From NCBI GenBank assembly GCA_003241695.1, contig QFPN01000014.1, positions 1 through 64,000 of the forward strand: a stretch of DNA of 64,000 bases, written 5' to 3'. Made by a program: the position numbers and the translations under genes. Position 1 is the first letter of the stretch. Each line of letters begins with the position of its first letter. The stretch comes from Ancylobacter novellus (GTDB taxonomy: Bacteria; Pseudomonadota; Alphaproteobacteria; Rhizobiales; Methylopilaceae). Shown here in pieces: positions 1 through 8,276 of the stretch. A model generated the notes under the pieces. That model made no database searches. It was not told the origin of the DNA and saw only the letters and a list, made by a program, of their open reading frames with translations.

Positions 1-723
1 GGGCTTCCAATGGAACTTCACGAAGGTGCTTTTGCCCGCCTTGTTCACGAAGCGGAACGTGTGGATGCCGAACCCCTCCATGGTCGCGAAGCTTTTCGGC
101 AGAGTGCGGTCCGACATCGCCCACAGGATCATGTGGGTCGATTCCGGCATCAGGCTGATGAAGTCCCAGAAGGTGTCGTGCGCGGTCGCGGCCTGCGGAT
201 AGCCGCGGTCGGCCTCCATCTTGGCCGCGTGGATCAGATCCGGGAACTTCATCGCGTCCTGGATGAAGAACACCGGGATGTTGTTGCCGACGAGATCCCA
301 GTTGCCTTCGCGCGTGTAAAATTTCACCGCGAAGCCGCGGACGTCGCGCGGCGTGTCGACCGAGCCTGCGCCGCCGGCGACGGTGGAGAAACGCACGAAG
401 ACGTCGGTGCGCTGGCCCTTCTTCTGGAAGAGATCGGCGCGCGTCAGGTCCGAGAGGCTATCGGTGCATTCGAAATAGCCGTGCGCGGCGCTGCCGCGGG
501 CATGCACGATGCGCTCCGGGATCCGCTCATGATCGAAGTGGTTGATCTTCTCGCGGTAGATCTCGTCTTCCAGCAGCGCAGGCCCGCGCGGTCCCGCCTT
601 CAGCTGGTTCTGATTGTCGCTGATCGGCGTCCCGTGGTTCGTGGTGAGGACGGGATGGTCGGCGTCTGTCGCCTGATGGGTTTCGCCGCCGTTTCCGGCG
701 TTGAGCGACGTGCGTTCCGTCAT
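1..723 (-). CDS. Monofunctional heme catalase, N-terminal part (3' end outside window)
   Basis: Decomposes hydrogen peroxide. The 241 visible residues begin with an ATG at 723 and cover the catalase N-terminal arm and distal heme pocket. ISDNQNQLKAG, HFDHERIPERIVHARGSAAH (the His of VHARG is the expected catalytic His) and VGNNIPVFFIQDAMKFPD (the conserved Asn) are all typical of the family. The rest lies left of the window, so I cannot tell a small-subunit enzyme from the large HPII type. The N-terminus with its Gly/Asn-rich lead is compatible with either. It is the last minus-strand gene of a small group of stress-type genes. I found no GGAAC-type promoter in its 180-base upstream gap. Confidence 0.95.
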   Translation of the reverse strand, partial: MTERTSLNAGNGGETHQATDADHPVLTTNHGTPISDNQNQLKAGPRGPALLEDEIYREKINHFDHERIPERIVHARGSAAHGYFECTDSLSDLTRADLFQKKGQRTDVFVRFSTVAGGAGSVDTPRDVRGFAVKFYTREGNWDLVGNNIPVFFIQDAMKFPDLIHAAKMEADRGYPQAATAHDTFWDFISLMPESTHMILWAMSDRTLPKSFATMEGFGIHTFRFVNKAGKSTFVKFHWKP

Positions 724-906
724 GATCGTCCTCGTGATTGTGACGGCCGGGAGAGCCCGGCCTCGGAAAGGGTGAGGCCGTCGCGCGCCGAGGCGCGGAC
801 AGCCGGGCGGGAGCGCCGGGCGGCGATCGCCGGGCGCTTCGGTTCGGGTTCGGATCGGGCGTTGCGGCCGCGGGCGGCCGTCAGGCCGGGCTTTCGGGCC
901 GGCCGG

Positions 907-1128
907 TCAGCGGGGCTTGCCGGTCTCGTCGGCCTTGTCCGGATCGTGCGGGCCTTCGGGACGGCGCTCGTGCTCGCTGTCGGAGCGAGATCCGGGCTTC
1001 GCCCCGGCGCCCTGGTCCTCGCTATGCTCCTCGGCGGCCGGCTTCTCGCCGCCGCCGACCGCCAGTCCCGCCTTTGCGTCGGGCTTCGCCACCGTCGTGC
1101 CGTAGGTGGAACGCTGTTCCTTGGACAT
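907..1128 (-). CDS. Small hydrophilic protein, unknown function
   Basis: A 73-residue, highly charged protein with no hydrophobic segment, rich in Glu, Asp, Lys, Gly and Pro. It ends in a low-complexity acidic/basic tail (around DSEHERRPEGPHDPDKADE) and looks intrinsically disordered. I chose the ATG at 1128 because a GGGAGA ribosome site lies 6 bases upstream; the frame is open further upstream, but those residues are translation of the neighbouring gene. It sits between a catalase and an NTF2-like protein on the same strand. Small disordered proteins of this kind are common in alphaproteobacterial stress regulons, which is inference here. I do not recognise a family. Confidence 0.6.
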   Translation of the reverse strand: MSKEQRSTYGTTVAKPDAKAGLAVGGGEKPAAEEHSEDQGAGAKPGSRSDSEHERRPEGPHDPDKADETGKPR

Positions 1129-1144
1129 TCGGCGTCTCCCTGTC

Positions 1145-1519
1145 TCACGCCTTCTCGGCGGCCGACGCAGCCCTGGGCAGCAGCGTCTGCTGGTGTTGAA
1201 CGACCCGCCACTCCTCGTGCGAGAGGCGACAGAGCGTCGACGTGCAATAGGCGTGGTAGGTCGCGCCGCCACGGCTCGCCTTCGCGTCGTAGGCGATCAC
1301 GATCAGGCTCTCCTGCGGCCGAGCGATCTGGCCATTCGCGAACTCGACCTCCTCCCAGCGCGGCGTATCGGACACCGCCTCGATCGCCTGCGCGCCGCTC
1401 ATCACGAAAGGCGGGGCCGGCAGCACCATCAAGCACTCGTCGTCGACGAGTTCGCGGTAGCGTCCCGGGCCGCCGGTCCACAGGCTCTTCTCGAAGTCCC
1501 AGATCCGATCGTCTTCCAC
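1145..1519 (-). CDS. DUF4440/NTF2-like (SnoaL-fold) protein
   Basis: A 124-residue protein of the cone-shaped NTF2-like fold (DUF4440 type). It opens with VEDDRIWDFEKSLWTG, continues with YRELVDDECLMVLP, the usual 'harm/biased dose' layout of helices followed by strands, and ends with TLCRLSHEEWRVVQHQQTLL, the final strand typical of this family. No catalytic role can be assigned. The GTG at 1519 is preceded by ACGGAGGA at good spacing, so I prefer it to upstream ATGs that would lengthen the protein with Arg-rich, non-homologous sequence. A GGAAC-N16-CGCTT element lies 59-84 bases upstream, which suggests general-stress control. Confidence 0.75.
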   Translation of the reverse strand: MEDDRIWDFEKSLWTGGPGRYRELVDDECLMVLPAPPFVMSGAQAIEAVSDTPRWEEVEFANGQIARPQESLIVIAYDAKASRGGATYHAYCTSTLCRLSHEEWRVVQHQQTLLPRAASAAEKA

Positions 1520-1577
1520 TGCGTTGATCCTCCGTCGCCGCTTGTCTCGCCGCGTTCCGCGGCGGGGCTTTGTTGGC

Positions 1578-1603
1578 AAGCGCTTCGCCGGCGGCATCGT
1601 TCC
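1578..1603 (-). promoter_or_regulatory. Candidate EcfG/RpoE2-type general stress promoter
   Basis: On the minus strand GGAAC is followed after exactly 16 bases by CGCTT. Alphaproteobacterial EcfG-type promoters carry GGAAC with a TT-containing -10 about 18-19 bases downstream. The expected transcript start falls about 50 bases before the GTG of the DUF4440 gene. The same GGAAC-N16-CGCTT arrangement occurs before the catalase-like gene at 10509. Confidence 0.4.
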
Positions 1604-1634
1604 AGCCGCGGCGCAAGATGGGGGACCATGCGGG

Positions 1635-1958
1635 ATGGCCGAAGGCTGCAAGGGGACGCCGGACGGCCGCTATCTCGTGGTGCGAGGCCGGCTCTGGCGG
1701 AAAAGCAATCCGCGACTGGCCGAGGACGAAAGAGCGGAGCTCGTATCCGAGCTGATGGCGGCGCGCCGCGCAGTGGCGGCGGCCGAGGGCGACGTCGCGG
1801 CCCGCAAGGCCGCGCGGTCGCGGGTCGACGCCGCAAAGCGGGCGCTTGGCGAGCGCGGCCCGGTGTGGTGGGGCGACGGCGCGCCGGACTACACCCGCCG
1901 GCTTGCGCGCAACACGCCCTATGCCAACTGGTTCGCCTCGACGCTCAGACAGGACTGA
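1635..1958 (+). CDS. Conserved small protein of Hyphomicrobiales, unknown function
   Basis: A 107-residue basic protein. The N-terminal segment (TPDGRYLVVRGRLWRKSNP) looks like a short beta-hairpin motif that I associate with conserved alphaproteobacterial hypothetical proteins. It is followed by an Ala/Arg-rich helix (residues about 30-70) and a C-terminal VWWGDGAPDYTRRLARNTPY motif with several aromatic residues. The ATG at 1635 starts where this pattern begins; the open frame upstream is antisense to the DUF4440 gene. It is divergent from that gene, and its last 14 bases overlap the end of the convergent glycosyltransferase gene. No function can be assigned. Confidence 0.7.
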   Translation: MAEGCKGTPDGRYLVVRGRLWRKSNPRLAEDERAELVSELMAARRAVAAAEGDVAARKAARSRVDAAKRALGERGPVWWGDGAPDYTRRLARNTPYANWFASTLRQD

Positions 1959-2796
1959 CCTCCCGGGCGCATTCGAGTGCCGGGCCGGAATGGGCGCCGG
2001 GCGGCAGGCGTTCGATGGTCTCAGCGCCGACCCGGATCAGCCCGTCGCGCTCGAAGGCCGCGAGCCAGCCCTCCATCGGCCAGCGGCCCCATTTCCTCCG
2101 GAAGATCTCGGCGTTGCGGACGATGTCGGCGAGGTGCTCCACCGGAGGATCGCTCGACGGGTGATGCTGGTGGAACGCCCGCGCCTCCGCGGTCAGCACG
2201 ATCGGGACGCCCGCCGCCCGAGCCGCAAAGCCGAGATCGGTGTCCTCGCCGCCATAGCCGACAAAGGCTTCGTCGAAGCCGCCGAGCGTTTCGAACGTCG
2301 CGCGCCGCACGCCGAAGGCCAGCGACCAGAACAGCCCGGGATTGGGCTCGATGCTACGGCCGGAGCGCGGAAACGGGCGAACGGGATGAGGCTTGCCAGC
2401 GGCATCGAGATCGGCCTCGATCCATCGCCTGCGCGCGTCCTCAGGGCCGAGATAAAACGTCTCCGGACAGATGAGCGCGTCGATCTCGCCGAGCGCGCTT
2501 TCGAGCGCCCTGACAAGTCCACGCGAGGGGATGCAGTCGGCGTCGAGGAAGAGCAGCTTTTCGCTCGCCGACAGCCGCGCCGCGAGATTGCGGGCGGCGG
2601 CGAGCGGGAGGCCGCCGCCCGGAAGGCGCACGAGCCGGGTCGGGAACGGGCAGGGCGCGAGGATGAGCGGCTCGTCGTTCATGTCGATGACGACGAGTTC
2701 TGCGGGTCCCGTCTCCGAGCGCCGAAGCCCCTCGATGAGGTTCATCAGATGGGCGGTCCGACCGCGCGCGAGCGTCAAGACGCTGATCCCGGTCAT
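1945..2796 (-). CDS. Family 2 glycosyltransferase (last gene of glycan operon 1)
   Basis: A 283-residue GT-A fold glycosyltransferase. The N-terminus (MTGISVLTLARGRTAHLMNL) is followed by VVIDMNDEP, the nucleotide-binding LPLAAARNLAARLS segment and LFLDADCIPS, whose DAD is the metal-binding DxD. GVRRATFETLGGFDEAFVGYGGEDTDLGFAARAAG is the typical acceptor-side ED motif of GT2/GT27-like enzymes. It is probably cytoplasmic, as no membrane segment is seen. The ATG overlaps the stop of the upstream methyltransferase as ATGA, so translation is coupled. The sugar donor cannot be read from sequence. Confidence 0.9.
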   Translation of the reverse strand: MTGISVLTLARGRTAHLMNLIEGLRRSETGPAELVVIDMNDEPLILAPCPFPTRLVRLPGGGLPLAAARNLAARLSASEKLLFLDADCIPSRGLVRALESALGEIDALICPETFYLGPEDARRRWIEADLDAAGKPHPVRPFPRSGRSIEPNPGLFWSLAFGVRRATFETLGGFDEAFVGYGGEDTDLGFAARAAGVPIVLTAEARAFHQHHPSSDPPVEHLADIVRNAEIFRRKWGRWPMEGWLAAFERDGLIRVGAETIERLPPGAHSGPALECAREVSPV

Positions 2797-3371
2797 GCGC
2801 GCCGCCAGAGGTCGAGCCGATAGCGCTGATGGCGGTCTGCGCGGAGCGTCGCGAGCGGCGCGCGGATGCCCGCGCGAAACGTCGTGACGGCGTCGTCGCC
2901 GCTCTTCGGATAGTCGGTGTCGCCGGTCCAGTGGACGAGCAGCATGTCGCCGCCCGGCGCGAGCGCTTGCTCGGCCCATCCCCCGGCGGCCGAGAGATCG
3001 CCGTCATCGAGATAATAAAGGACCTCGGACAACACGATTAGGTCGAAGCCGCCCGCCGGCGCCTCGGCCGGGAAGGCGCAGCGCTCGAAGCGGACGCCCG
3101 CACCGCCGCAGCGCGCGGCGGCGCTTGCGAGCGCCGTTTCGCTCACGTCGATCGCGAGAAGGTCGTCGGAGTGAGCGCTCAATCGCTCGGTCAGGACGCC
3201 GATGGCGCAGCCGACCTCCAGCGTCGACCCGTAGCGCCGGCCACCGAGCGCTGCGATCGTGGCGTCGTATTTCGCGGCCTCGTAGGCGCTCGTCTCGAAG
3301 CGCCAGGGATCAGGGTCCGAGGCGAACATGGCTTCAAAATAGCCGGGCGGGAGCGACGATCTATGCCGCAT
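2793..3371 (-). CDS. SAM-dependent methyltransferase, NodS-like
   Basis: A 192-residue class I methyltransferase. The opening PPGYFEAMFASDPDPWRFET and YEAAKYDATIAAL, then LEVGCAIGVLTERLS (SAM-binding motif I) and DLIVLSEVLYYLDD (motif IV region), match the NodS family. In rhizobia that family N-methylates the deacetylated glucosamine of Nod factors. Here it follows a PIG-L deacetylase directly in the operon, so N-methylation of a freed amino sugar is a plausible but inferred role. Its start overlaps the deacetylase end by 11 bases and its stop overlaps the next glycosyltransferase by 4. Confidence 0.85.
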   Translation of the reverse strand: MRHRSSLPPGYFEAMFASDPDPWRFETSAYEAAKYDATIAALGGRRYGSTLEVGCAIGVLTERLSAHSDDLLAIDVSETALASAAARCGGAGVRFERCAFPAEAPAGGFDLIVLSEVLYYLDDGDLSAAGGWAEQALAPGGDMLLVHWTGDTDYPKSGDDAVTTFRAGIRAPLATLRADRHQRYRLDLWRRA

Positions 3372-4050
3372 GGCGCGGTCCCGCGGGATAGAGCAGGTCC
3401 GCGGCCGGCATCCGCCGCAGTCGGTCGGGCACGCGGAAGCCTTCGCCATAGAGCGGCGTCATCTGGCTGCGATGGGCCGCGAGCGCGAGCCGCCGCAAGC
3501 CTTGCGGCGCAGGCGCGGTGCGGAGCGCGGGGCCTCCGGGTCTCCGGTCGGCCCAGACGACGTAATCGAAGACCTCGACGCGCCGGAGCGCGGTGCGCGC
3601 GACTTCGCGGGCGAGCATGGCGACCGCCTGATGGTCGCAATGGGGATCGAGCGGCGAGGTCGCGGCGATCGCGTCCACCCCATAGCGGCGGCAAAGAGCC
3701 TGAAGCCGACGCGAAGCGCGCCGCCAGACGTGGTCGCGGCTCGACGGCGGATGGGCGTCGGGCCAATCGAGGAAAAGCGGCGCGGGCGCGCTCGGCGCGA
3801 GGCGCCTCAGAGCCGCGCGCGCCTCCCACCTGCGGATCGCGGCGAGATCGGACGGGCCGTCCGCGCCATGGGAGCCACGCCCGTCCGTAACGAAGACGAC
3901 GCCTGCAAGCCGGCCCGCGACCGCCGTCTCGCGGATCAGCGCGCCGGCGCCGATGATCTCGTCGTCGGCGTGCGGGGCGAGCACCAGCCAGCGGGCCTGC
4001 GCCCAGGCGCTGCGTCGAAGCGGCGTCGCGAAGCGCGGGCGGCTCACCAC
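3361..4050 (-). CDS. PIG-L/LmbE-type N-acetylglucosaminyl deacetylase
   Basis: A 229-residue zinc-dependent deacetylase. WLVLAPHADDEIIGAGALI contains the family metal motif (usual AHPDDE, here APHADDE), and PLDPHCDHQAVAMLAREV supplies the second His cluster. Family members remove acetyl groups from GlcNAc-type sugars (GlcNAc-PI, MshB, teicoplanin deacetylases). The GTG start at 4050 overlaps the stop of the acyl-CoA dehydrogenase gene. Paired with a NodS-like methyltransferase and glycosyltransferases, it probably deacetylates a lipid- or glycan-linked amino sugar. The substrate is inferred from context only. Confidence 0.88.
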   Translation of the reverse strand: MVSRPRFATPLRRSAWAQARWLVLAPHADDEIIGAGALIRETAVAGRLAGVVFVTDGRGSHGADGPSDLAAIRRWEARAALRRLAPSAPAPLFLDWPDAHPPSSRDHVWRRASRRLQALCRRYGVDAIAATSPLDPHCDHQAVAMLAREVARTALRRVEVFDYVVWADRRPGGPALRTAPAPQGLRRLALAAHRSQMTPLYGEGFRVPDRLRRMPAADLLYPAGPRHAA

Positions 4051-5150
4051 AGTTCGTCTCCCTCGCCCCAGACGTCGTGGTCGAGGAAGACCTTCGCGGC
4101 TTCGTCGCGGGCGTGATCGGGGCCGGCCTGGCGGAGATAGAGGCTCAGGTCTCGGATGATCTTGTCGATGCGCGATCCGTCGGCCGCGCTGCGCGTCCCG
4201 ACGATGCGGGCGGCGAGCTCCATCGCGTCAAGCGCGGCGCGCTCCACAACGCCGCGCGCGAGCAGAACGAAGGGTTTTGAGTCCGGATCGTCGGCGGCGG
4301 CGCGCTCGGCCGCCTCGCGCGTCCAGAGGAAAGCCGTTCGGGCGGCGGCGACCGCCTCGGCGAATTTCGCGCGCTGCAGCGGGTCCTCGCGCATGGACGG
4401 CGACATCGCGGCGCGGGTCTCGGCGACCAGCGCCTCGACCCCGCCGAGCTGCACCGCGAGGAAGCGCCAGGCGCCCGCGGTGAAGCGCGGCTCGCGATCG
4501 TAGTCGCCGGGCGCGCCGAGCAGATGGTCGGAGGCGGGCCTCAGGCCCGTCAGGTCGTAGGAGCCGCTGATCGTCGCGCGCATGCCGCGGACGCGCCAGC
4601 CGGAGACGTCGGCGCGCTCGGCGACGTTGGCGGGAACGATCGCCACCCGCCGCTCGCCCTCCGCCGGCTTGGCGGTCACAAGCGCGAAATCGAGCCGGCC
4701 GGCCCCGGTGGCGAAGCGCTTCGATCCGGAGAGCCTCGGGCCGAACGGATCGTTCTCGAGCGCGACGCCCGGCGGCGGCTCGGTGGCCCAGACGCCATAG
4801 AGCCGGCCGGCGTCGAGATCCGCCTTGAGGCGGCTGCGTTGTCCCGCCGAGCCGTACCAGCCGAACAGCTTGAGCGCGTTAACATGCCCCTCGAAGATGC
4901 GCCCGAGGCTGAGGTCCGCGCGGCCGACGAGCCGCAGCGCATGGAACAGCGCCCGGTTCTCGTCGACGGACGTCCGGAACGGCTCGCCGCCGCACTCCGC
5001 CGGGGCAAAGGTGCGGTGCATGCCGCTGCGGACGAGCAGCGCGACGCTCTCCGCCGGCCAGCCGCCCTCGGCGTCGTAGCGCGCGCCGAGTTCTGCGAGG
5101 CTGCCCAAGAGCATTGAAAAGTGAAGCGCAGTCGAGGGAAGGTGGGTCAT
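4044..5150 (-). CDS. Acyl-CoA dehydrogenase family flavoprotein
   Basis: A 368-residue acyl-CoA dehydrogenase homologue. The N-terminal helical domain (GMHRTFAPAECGGEPF), the middle beta domain (YGVWATEPPPGVAL, FGPRLSGSKRFATGAG) and the C-terminal helical domain (AARIVGTRSAADGSRIDKIIRDLSLYL) are all present in order. The C-terminal part diverges from fatty-acid-oxidising enzymes, so its substrate may be unusual, as with homologues that act on carrier-bound or amino-sugar substrates. It overlaps its upstream neighbour by 4 bases. Why a flavin dehydrogenase sits in a glycan operon is unknown; desaturation of a lipid part or oxidation of a sugar precursor are possibilities. Confidence 0.85.
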   Translation of the reverse strand: MTHLPSTALHFSMLLGSLAELGARYDAEGGWPAESVALLVRSGMHRTFAPAECGGEPFRTSVDENRALFHALRLVGRADLSLGRIFEGHVNALKLFGWYGSAGQRSRLKADLDAGRLYGVWATEPPPGVALENDPFGPRLSGSKRFATGAGRLDFALVTAKPAEGERRVAIVPANVAERADVSGWRVRGMRATISGSYDLTGLRPASDHLLGAPGDYDREPRFTAGAWRFLAVQLGGVEALVAETRAAMSPSMREDPLQRAKFAEAVAAARTAFLWTREAAERAAADDPDSKPFVLLARGVVERAALDAMELAARIVGTRSAADGSRIDKIIRDLSLYLRQAGPDHARDEAAKVFLDHDVWGEGDELW

Positions 5151-6181
5151 CGGTCCGCCTGCTCGAGGATGAGAGCCGCGGCCTTGGCCGGACCTTCGGG
5201 GTCGTGGAAGCCTGCGATGCGCGATGTCTCGAGCGCCGCCGCCTCGTCGAGAATGCGCGGCCAGCGGGCAGCGTCCGGCCAGGCCGGCAGCACCACGGCG
5301 GCGCGCGCCTCATGGAGCGCGCGCGCCTTGGCGCGTTGCTCGCCGAACGGCCGGTCTTCGGCCACGCAGACGAAGGGCCGCGCGCCCGCCGCCGCCGCCG
5401 AGAGCACGCCGTCGCCCGCGCCGCCCACCACGACGCCGGCCCTGGCTATTTCGTCCTCGGCGCGGTCGACCCAGCCCGCGACCTCGAGATTGGCGGGCGG
5501 CTCGGCGGACTCGGCCATCGGACCGATGACGCGCCACCGCCTGCCCGGCGTCGCGCGCGCGGCGTCGGAAACCTCCTGCGCCGTCGTGTGGGCGCCGCCT
5601 CGGCCGAAGGCGACCAGCACGACGTCGCCGGGCGCCCTCGCACGCCCGGTGGCCGCGCCAAGACCCGGGAGGTGGCGGGTCTTGTCCATCACCCAGCCCG
5701 GGACGTCGGCGTCGTCGCAGCGACGGTCGAAGGGCGCGATCAGCGCCCGCGCGCCGCGGAAGGCGTCGAGATGGGCCTCGTCCCAGCGCGCGCCGGCGAG
5801 CCGGACATAGATCGTCGGCGTCGCGCAGAGCCGCGCGAGCATTGCGATCTCGACCGAGACGTCGACGACCATCAGCGCCGGCCGCGCGGTGGCGATCCAG
5901 CCCGCGACCTCCCGGACCCGCGCCCGGACGCCTTCGTGATGGACCGGCGCGTAATGCAGCGCCGCGGGCCGCTCGCCGGCGGCGTCGATCCCGTCGAAGG
6001 CCTCCTCTCCGACCATCCGATCGTCGGGAAGTTCGAGCGTCTGAAATGGCCCTTCGAGCCCCGCGACGCCGGTTCCGATCAGCGTGAGGCGTCCCGGCGC
6101 GCGCGCAGCGATCGCCATCGCGCGGCGGCGATGCCCCTCGCCGTGATGGTGGACATAGTAGCCGATCGAGGCCACGCTCAC
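5147..6181 (-). CDS. GT-B fold glycosyltransferase (MurG/GT28-like)
   Basis: A 344-residue GT-B enzyme. The N-terminal IGYYVHHHGEGHRRRAMAIA is the glycine/His-rich loop of MurG/GT28-type transferases. The C-terminal half contains DVVLVAFGRGGAH and IARAGVVVGGAGDGVLSAAAAGARPFVCVAEDRPFGEQ, the usual donor-binding region with the GAGD turn and conserved Glu. I chose the GTG at 6181 because it overlaps the upstream stop as GTGA and homology begins right there; upstream in-frame sequence is Arg-rich shadow. It is probably a peripheral membrane enzyme acting on a lipid-linked acceptor, by family analogy. Confidence 0.85.
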   Translation of the reverse strand: MSVASIGYYVHHHGEGHRRRAMAIAARAPGRLTLIGTGVAGLEGPFQTLELPDDRMVGEEAFDGIDAAGERPAALHYAPVHHEGVRARVREVAGWIATARPALMVVDVSVEIAMLARLCATPTIYVRLAGARWDEAHLDAFRGARALIAPFDRRCDDADVPGWVMDKTRHLPGLGAATGRARAPGDVVLVAFGRGGAHTTAQEVSDAARATPGRRWRVIGPMAESAEPPANLEVAGWVDRAEDEIARAGVVVGGAGDGVLSAAAAGARPFVCVAEDRPFGEQRAKARALHEARAAVVLPAWPDAARWPRILDEAAALETSRIAGFHDPEGPAKAAALILEQADR

Positions 6182-7122
6182 GCCGCGACCTCCGGCGAGG
6201 GCGGCGCGACCACGACGTCGCAGGTTATCGGCGGCAGTTCGCTCTCGAGCGTCGCGACCGCGGGGTCGCCGCCCGAGAGACGGATCCCGCGGCGCCAGAC
6301 GGCGCGGGACCGCCACTGCTCGAGCGAGGGGACCGACATCGCGGCAGCCTCGCCCTGCGCGAGGCCTCGCATCGTCGCCGCCATGCCGCCCACGGCTCTC
6401 GCCTCGATGCGGGCCGAAACGCGCGTCCAGACGTCAGCCGGATGGGCGAGCCGAAAACCCTTGGTCCGCGCCGCGGTCGCGAAAGCCGCGTCCTCGCCGA
6501 GCGGGACAGCGGGAAACCCTCCGACCGCGCGACACGCTTCGACGGTTGCAGCAAGGCTCGCGCCGGTGTGGTCGCCATGACGCGGCGGCGAGTCCCACGG
6601 CACGGGATCGATCGCGTCCTCGATCGCGCGCACGGCGCGCCAATAGGCGGCGAGCGCGTCCCATCGCGATCTGACGTGGGGCGAAACGGGCTCTTCGTCG
6701 TCGAGAACGAGCGCGCCGCCGACGAGATCGACGCCGCGCCCGATCGCCTCGACGTTGCGCCTCGCCCAGTCGGCAGGAGGCCGGGCGTCGGCGTCGGTCG
6801 TCAGCAGCACGCCGCGCTCGTCACCGCCGAGGATCTCCATCCCGATCTCGGCCGCGCGACGGCGGGCGGAGCCGGCGTGGGCGCTCTCGGGGGGAAACGT
6901 CCGTTCATCGACGTGGATCGCAAGCGTTCCGACGAGGTCGCGCGCGAGTCTTTCCACGGTCTCGCGAGACCCGTCGGTCGTGTTGTTGAGCGCGATGACG
7001 ACCGGCAGGACATCGGGCCAATCCTGCGCCGCAAGCGCGCGGAGCAACCGCGGCAGACGTTCGGCCTCGTTACGCGCGGGCACGCAGACGCAGATCGGAC
7101 GCGGGATAGGCGCCGATCTCAT
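6178..7122 (-). CDS. Family 2 glycosyltransferase
   Basis: A 314-residue GT2 enzyme. PICVCVPARNEAERLPRLLRAL opens the nucleotide-binding fold, VVIALNNTTDGSRETV follows, and GVLLTTDADARPPADWARRN carries the DxD. HGDHTGASLAATVEACRAVGGF and LGEDAAFATAARTKGFRL match the ED/His acceptor region. It belongs to the polyprenyl-sugar and hopanoid-type GT2 group that lacks membrane segments. The ATG at 7122 overlaps the stop of the GT4 gene as ATGA. The specificity of the enzyme is unknown. Confidence 0.88.
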   Translation of the reverse strand: MRSAPIPRPICVCVPARNEAERLPRLLRALAAQDWPDVLPVVIALNNTTDGSRETVERLARDLVGTLAIHVDERTFPPESAHAGSARRRAAEIGMEILGGDERGVLLTTDADARPPADWARRNVEAIGRGVDLVGGALVLDDEEPVSPHVRSRWDALAAYWRAVRAIEDAIDPVPWDSPPRHGDHTGASLAATVEACRAVGGFPAVPLGEDAAFATAARTKGFRLAHPADVWTRVSARIEARAVGGMAATMRGLAQGEAAAMSVPSLEQWRSRAVWRRGIRLSGGDPAVATLESELPPITCDVVVAPPSPEVAA

Positions 7123-8216
7123 TCGGCCGCCACCAGTCGAGGGGCTATCTGCGTGACCGCACCCTCGGTCGCCGCCATGTGCTCGTAGAGCCGCTCGTAG
7201 ACGCTGATCATCAGCTCGGCGTCGCAGTGGTGCTCGGCGCGGAGACGACAGGCTCGGCGATCGAGTCTCTCGGCCTTCAGCGCAGCCTCGGCGAGCGCGA
7301 GCGCGTCGTCGGGCTCCGCGAGCACGCCGCAGCTCTCGTCGATGATCTCGGCGATCGCGCCCCGCGCGAAGGCTGCGATCGGCGTGCCGCACGCGAGCGC
7401 CTCGGCGGCCACGAGGCCATAAGGCTCCTCCCAGCGGGGCGTGAAGAGCAGCGCCCGCGCGCCGCCGACGACGCTTGCGAGTTCGGCATGGTCGAGATGG
7501 CCGAGATGGATCGCGTCTTCGCCGAGCCGCGGCCGGATCTCGCGGTCGAAATAGTCGGTGTCCGAGACGGGTCCGGCGATCCGCAGCGGCATTCCAGCGG
7601 CCCGCGCAGCGTCGATCGCGAGATGGAGGCCCTTCTCGGGCACGATCCGTCCCAACCAGGCGAGATAAGGCTCGGCGGCCGGGCGCTCGCGGAAGGTGAA
7701 GCGGTTGAGGTCGATGCCGTTCAGCACCACGCCTTTCACCGGTGCGATTGGGCTCCAGAGCCGGCGGAGGGCGTCCGACACCGTCACGAAGGTCGAGCGC
7801 GACGACCGGCAGAGCCGGATCCCGCTCTCCAGCCAGCAGAACGGCGGCGTGTGCAGCGTCGTCAGCATCGGGGTCGCGACCGCGTCCGCCATGGTGACGG
7901 GCAGGTAGTGCAGAGAGTTGTTGTGAATGACGTCGAAGCGCCGGCCGCGCAGCTCGTTCATCAACGCCAAATAGGCGTGGTGCTCTCGGAAGAACGCGAC
8001 ATCAGAGGCCTCCGCGAGACCAACCTCGGCGACGGCGGTCGCCTGGCAGATCGGCTCTACGCCGACGCCCAAGTCGGACCCGTCGGACGCGAAGACCGTG
8101 ACGTCGTGGCCGCGTCGGCGCAGCCCGCTCGCCAGCAAATGGGTATGGGTCTCGAGACCGCCTGCGAAAGGCTCCCCGATCGGGTGCTTCAGATGCGCGA
8201 TGATGCCGATACGCAA
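7119..8216 (-). CDS. Family 4 glycosyltransferase (first gene of glycan operon 1)
   Basis: A 365-residue GT-B retaining glycosyltransferase. The start is HPIGEPFAGGLETHTHLLASG, the donor domain carries YLAWLGRIVPEKGLHLAIDAA, and the E-x7-E motif region is FTPRWEEPYGLVAAEALACGTPIAAF. These are standard GT4 signatures. It is the first gene of seven on the minus strand (GT4, GT2, GT28-like, acyl-CoA dehydrogenase, PIG-L, methyltransferase, GT2), every junction being a 4-11 base overlap. It starts 60 bases downstream of the YciF-like gene, so it could be read through from that promoter. Confidence 0.92.
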   Translation of the reverse strand: MRIGIIAHLKHPIGEPFAGGLETHTHLLASGLRRRGHDVTVFASDGSDLGVGVEPICQATAVAEVGLAEASDVAFFREHHAYLALMNELRGRRFDVIHNNSLHYLPVTMADAVATPMLTTLHTPPFCWLESGIRLCRSSRSTFVTVSDALRRLWSPIAPVKGVVLNGIDLNRFTFRERPAAEPYLAWLGRIVPEKGLHLAIDAARAAGMPLRIAGPVSDTDYFDREIRPRLGEDAIHLGHLDHAELASVVGGARALLFTPRWEEPYGLVAAEALACGTPIAAFARGAIAEIIDESCGVLAEPDDALALAEAALKAERLDRRACRLRAEHHCDAELMISVYERLYEHMAATEGAVTQIAPRLVAAE

Positions 8217-8276
8217 AACGTCGCCTCGCTGGAGTGAAGATCGCTCGCGCGGGAAAAGCCGCGCCCTCGTCGCGGT

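Noticed and set aside
10..1527. Long plus-strand frame across the catalase and neighbours
   Set aside because: Arg/Ala-rich translation without family match; antisense to clear genes. Typical of GC-rich shadow frames.
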